A stretch of DNA of 64,000 nucleotides, from NCBI RefSeq assembly GCF_001422665.1, contig NZ_LMLU01000001.1, positions 850,797 to 914,796 of the forward strand. Direction: 5' to 3'. The stretch's first letter is position 1, and every line of letters begins with the position of its first letter. The translations under genes were made by a program, and so were the position numbers. The notes beneath the pieces were generated by a model. That model was not told the DNA's origin, searched no databases, and saw nothing but the letters and a program-made list of their open reading frames with translations. The stretch is from Arthrobacter sp. Leaf234. Lineage in GTDB: Bacteria; Actinomycetota; Actinomycetes; Actinomycetales; Micrococcaceae. Positions 61,391 to 64,000 of the stretch are shown piece by piece.

Positions 61391-63472
61391 TCAGCCCGTC
61401 GGTGCGTCGTGTTCCGGGAAGCGGGCCCCGAGCGCGGAGAGCACTCCGCGCGCCTTCGTCCGGATCTCGTCCCACTCGTCGTCCGGGACGGAGTCCGCGG
61501 TGATCGCTCCGCCCACGCCGAGGGTCAGCCGGGTGCCGCCGTCGTCCGGTCCGTCCTGCAGCACGAGGGTGCGGATGACCACGGCGAGGTCGGTGGCCCC
61601 GGTGAGGCTGAAGTACCCGGCGGCCCCCGAGTAGGGCCCGCGCGGCTCGCGCTCGAGCGCGTCGAGGACGGCCATGGTGCTGATCTTCGGGGCGCCGGTC
61701 ATGGACCCGGCCGGGAAGGCCGAGGCGACGACGCCGGCGCGGGGGCTGCCCGGGCGCAGGCGCGCGTCGATGGTGCTGACCATCTGGTGGACCGTGGCGT
61801 AGGTCTCGATCGCGCACAGCCGGCTGACGGTCACGGAGCCGGGGACGGCGTGGTGGGAGAGGTCGTTGCGCAGGAGGTCCACGATCATGATGTTCTCCGC
61901 GCGGTCCTTGGGCGAGGTCCGCAGGTCCTCCAGCAGGGCCGCGTCCTCGGCGGCGTCCGTGGAGCGGCCCCGCGTCCCCTTGATCGGTTCGGCACGCATG
62001 GCGCCGTCGGCGGTCACGCGGAGGAAGCGTTCGGGGGAGGAACTCGCGACCGCGAAGCCGGGGAAGCGGAGGAAGTGGGCGAAGGGCGCGGGGCTCACGG
62101 CGCGCAGGCGGAGGTAGGCCGCCAGGGCGTCGACACGCGGCACCTCGGCGGACAGCGACGTCGTGAGGCACACCTCGTAGGTGGTGCCCTCCGTGATCTC
62201 CGCCTGCGCCCGGTGGATCTTCGCAAGGTACTCGGCGCGCGTGTCACGGAGGGTGAAGGCGGGCACGGGCAACGGCCTCCCGGTGCCGGGAGGTGCGGCG
62301 GAGGCGACGGCACGCCGTGCCCGCGCCAACCACGCCTCCCGCTCGGGATCGGGCCGTCCGTCGGAGAGCGTGAGGAGGTGCACGGCTCGGTCCGCATGAT
62401 CGATCACGACGGCGCGCCCGGCGAAGACGAGCGCCGCATCCGGGAGGGCCTCGCCGGCGGGCGGACCGGAGGAACCCCCGGTCTCCCGCTTGAGCTCGTA
62501 GCCGAGGTACCCGAGCCAGCCGAGCCCGAAGTCGCAGGCGAGACCCTCGGGCGAGCGGACCGCCCGCCGGCCCCAGGCGTCGTCGAGCCAGCGGAAGAAC
62601 GGCTCCCGCACGCGCGCCGTCACGGCGCCCGCGCTGATCTCCGTGACCCCGTCCCGGTGGAAGGCCTGCTGCCCGAAGGCACCGCCGTCGTCGGCCAGGA
62701 TGCTGAAGCGGTTGCGCCCGCCCGGGGCCACGCCGTCCCCACCCGCACCTGCCGCATCCGAGCTGTCGAGCCACACCGCTGCGGCGGACTCCGCGTAGAG
62801 CGCCGAGAACAGCGCCGCAGGGTCGGGCCCGGCACCCCGAGCGGCGTCGATGCGCTCGGCGGCGAGGACCAGTCCGCGCCGCACGGCACGCTCCGGTGCG
62901 AGCAGCCCGGCACAGGCGGGCAGGGCGGTGAGGGCCAGGCGCACCGCCGGTGGCGTGGGTTCGCCGGTGTGCCCCCGCACGACGACGTCGGCCGCTCCGC
63001 TCGGATCGTCGACGGCGAGCCAGGCGGACTCCTGGTCGGCCCAGCGGTCCCAGAAGGGGGAGTAGGTCTCGCCGTCGCGGGCGATCGCCGAGCGGTGCCG
63101 CACCGCGGCGTCGGCCTCGACCCAGATCACGACGTCGAGATGCGCGCGTGCCGCCGCCGTCGCCGCCCCCACGCCCTCGAGCAGGACGATCTCCGCGGCG
63201 GCCGTCGTGCGCTCCGGCCCGTCCCGGCCGGCCGTCCAGTCCCAGGCGTTCCAGCGGGCGGTGCTGCCCGAGCGCAGCGGCACAAGGACGTGCTCCACGT
63301 AGCGTGCCACGCCGTCGTCGAGACCGTCCCAGCCCGGATAGATGTCCTCGAGGTGGAACACGGACACGGTGTGGTGCTCGCGGAGGAGGGCGGCGAGCTC
63401 GACGGCGAGGGTCGTCTTGCCCGCACCGGACCGGCCGTCGACGGCGATGAGGAGCGGGGTGTCGGCGGGCAC
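61391..63472 (-). CDS. pabB: P-loop kinase-like domain fused to aminodeoxychorismate synthase component I
   Basis: This 693-residue protein has two parts. Residues 1-200 are a P-loop domain resembling uridine kinase/AAA-type kinases: Walker A GRSGAGKT (13-20), DIYPGWDGLDDGV and EIVLLEGVGA. Residues about 225-693 are PabB, which with a glutaminase makes aminodeoxychorismate from chorismate. Its motifs are PIKGTRGR (about 497), DLLRNDLS, ETYATVHQM, AGSMTGAPK (about 590) and SGAAGYFSLTG. The start is GTG, three bases after the LysE stop. The fusion is also known from related genomes in my recollection, but the kinase role is unknown. PabA is not encoded here. Confidence 0.88.
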   Translation of the reverse strand: MPADTPLLIAVDGRSGAGKTTLAVELAALLREHHTVSVFHLEDIYPGWDGLDDGVARYVEHVLVPLRSGSTARWNAWDWTAGRDGPERTTAAAEIVLLEGVGAATAAARAHLDVVIWVEADAAVRHRSAIARDGETYSPFWDRWADQESAWLAVDDPSGAADVVVRGHTGEPTPPAVRLALTALPACAGLLAPERAVRRGLVLAAERIDAARGAGPDPAALFSALYAESAAAVWLDSSDAAGAGGDGVAPGGRNRFSILADDGGAFGQQAFHRDGVTEISAGAVTARVREPFFRWLDDAWGRRAVRSPEGLACDFGLGWLGYLGYELKRETGGSSGPPAGEALPDAALVFAGRAVVIDHADRAVHLLTLSDGRPDPEREAWLARARRAVASAAPPGTGRPLPVPAFTLRDTRAEYLAKIHRAQAEITEGTTYEVCLTTSLSAEVPRVDALAAYLRLRAVSPAPFAHFLRFPGFAVASSSPERFLRVTADGAMRAEPIKGTRGRSTDAAEDAALLEDLRTSPKDRAENIMIVDLLRNDLSHHAVPGSVTVSRLCAIETYATVHQMVSTIDARLRPGSPRAGVVASAFPAGSMTGAPKISTMAVLDALEREPRGPYSGAAGYFSLTGATDLAVVIRTLVLQDGPDDGGTRLTLGVGGAITADSVPDDEWDEIRTKARGVLSALGARFPEHDAPTG

Positions 63473-63475
63473 GGC

Positions 63476-64000
63476 TCAGGCCAGCGCGAGCAGCGCGCCG
63501 ACGCCCACGAAGAGCGAGCCGAAGGTCCGGTTGAGGATGGTCTGGCCGCGGTCGCCGCGCGTGAAGCGGCGGAACGAGCGGGCGGTCCCGGCGTAGAAGA
63601 ACCACATGACGAGGACGTCGATCACCACGACGGTCGCTGCCAGCACGCCGTACTGACGCAGGAGGGGCTCGTCCGGCCGGATGAACTGGGGGATCAGCGC
63701 GAGGAAGAACACGACGGCCTTGGGGTTGAGCAGGTTCACCCACACCCCGCGGCGGAACATCGTGAGCCGTCCCTCGGCACCGCGGAGGGCGTGGAGAGCA
63801 CCGTGGTCGGGCTTCTGCAGGAACTTCCTCACGCCGAGGTACACGAGGTAGGCCGCGCCCGTGTAGCGGATGAGGTCGAAGGCGAGGGGCGAGTTCGCCA
63901 CCAGGATCCCGACCCCGGCGGCCGCGATCCCGATGTGCACCAGCAGGGCGGCCTGCTGGCCCAGGATGCCCCAGATGGAGCGCCGGAACCCGACCGTGAG
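63476..64000 (-). CDS. LysE-family amino-acid exporter (5' end outside window)
   Basis: The last 174 residues are present; the frame is open to base 64000, so the N-terminus is missing. The visible part has about five hydrophobic helices and family marks: LIRYTGAAYLVYLGVRKFL, FRRGVWVNLLNPKAVVFFLALIPQFI and a C-terminal helix LNRTFGSLFVGVGALLAL. The sequence LTVGFRRSIWGILGQQAALLVHIGIAAAG precedes it to the window edge. It is most likely a RhtB/LysE-type exporter of amino acids such as lysine or threonine. The pabB fusion gene begins three bases after its stop, so the two are probably co-transcribed. Confidence 0.9.
   Translation of the reverse strand, partial: LTVGFRRSIWGILGQQAALLVHIGIAAAGVGILVANSPLAFDLIRYTGAAYLVYLGVRKFLQKPDHGALHALRGAEGRLTMFRRGVWVNLLNPKAVVFFLALIPQFIRPDEPLLRQYGVLAATVVVIDVLVMWFFYAGTARSFRRFTRGDRGQTILNRTFGSLFVGVGALLALA

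Overview
The window reads as a chromosomal stretch of a high-GC actinobacterium, most like the Micrococcaceae (Arthrobacter-type). This is inferred from strongly GC-biased third positions, frequent GTG/TTG starts, many apparently leaderless promoters, a SAM-IV-type riboswitch, an MsmX/MsiK-like sugar ABC ATPase, cysteine-free ribosomal protein paralogues and a full mrpA-G operon. No integrase, transposase, phage gene or CRISPR array was found. The only clearly odd DNA is a repeat-rich 920-base gene-free stretch at 23.8-24.7 kb.

Layout. 0-8.3 kb: a cut-off small protein, an XRE/MmyB-type regulator, a zinc alcohol dehydrogenase, an orphan MASE1-PAS histidine kinase, an NAD-dependent epimerase, a YihY membrane protein and a glutathionyl-hydroquinone-reductase-like enzyme. 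8.4-12.6 kb: a four-gene ferric-siderophore uptake operon (two FecCD permeases, ATPase, siderophore-interacting reductase) behind an IdeR/DtxR-like box. 12.6-18 kb: a secreted M23 endopeptidase with a complex 5' region, a lipid kinase, an SGNH hydrolase, a MarR regulator and a GlgC-like nucleotidyltransferase. 18-19.5 kb: zinc-independent rpmB-rpmG-rpsN with a Zur-like palindrome and a long leader, then HU. 19.7-23.8 kb: a CopD-CtaG fusion overlapping a thioredoxin-NHL protein. 23.8-24.7 kb: three different repeat families. 24.7-34 kb: a PRISE-type reductase, two membrane proteins, a HerA-like ATPase and a carbohydrate ABC operon with its ATPase. 34-39 kb: panD, tRNA-Gly(CCC), an emfourin/M4 protease pair, tryptophan 2,3-dioxygenase, dcd and an MFS carrier. 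39.3-45.7 kb: mrpA-G. 45.8-51.6 kb: a receiver protein, an Hpt-like protein lacking the histidine, a MarR protein, a UBP zinc finger coupled to an FAD monooxygenase, a PCD-VOC fusion, a FUSC protein and DUF4235. 51.7-54.8 kb: TPP riboswitch plus ykoEDC. 54.9-57.6 kb: a polar amino-acid ABC operon behind a SAM-IV-like riboswitch. 57.7-64 kb: pabC, GNAT, a frameshifted EAL protein, a DUF1059 protein, a kinase-PabB fusion and a LysE-type exporter running off the end.

Functional links. Several cassettes are metal- or cofactor-responsive: iron (8.4 kb), probably zinc (18 kb), thiamine (51.7 kb) and SAM/methionine (57.5 kb). Folate precursor synthesis is split between pabC and the pabB fusion, about 4 kb apart. 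At least ten genes have a TANNNT hexamer ending exactly seven bases before the start codon, which fits leaderless transcription and was used to settle several start codons.

All functions come from recognising motifs by eye. No database or covariance search was run.
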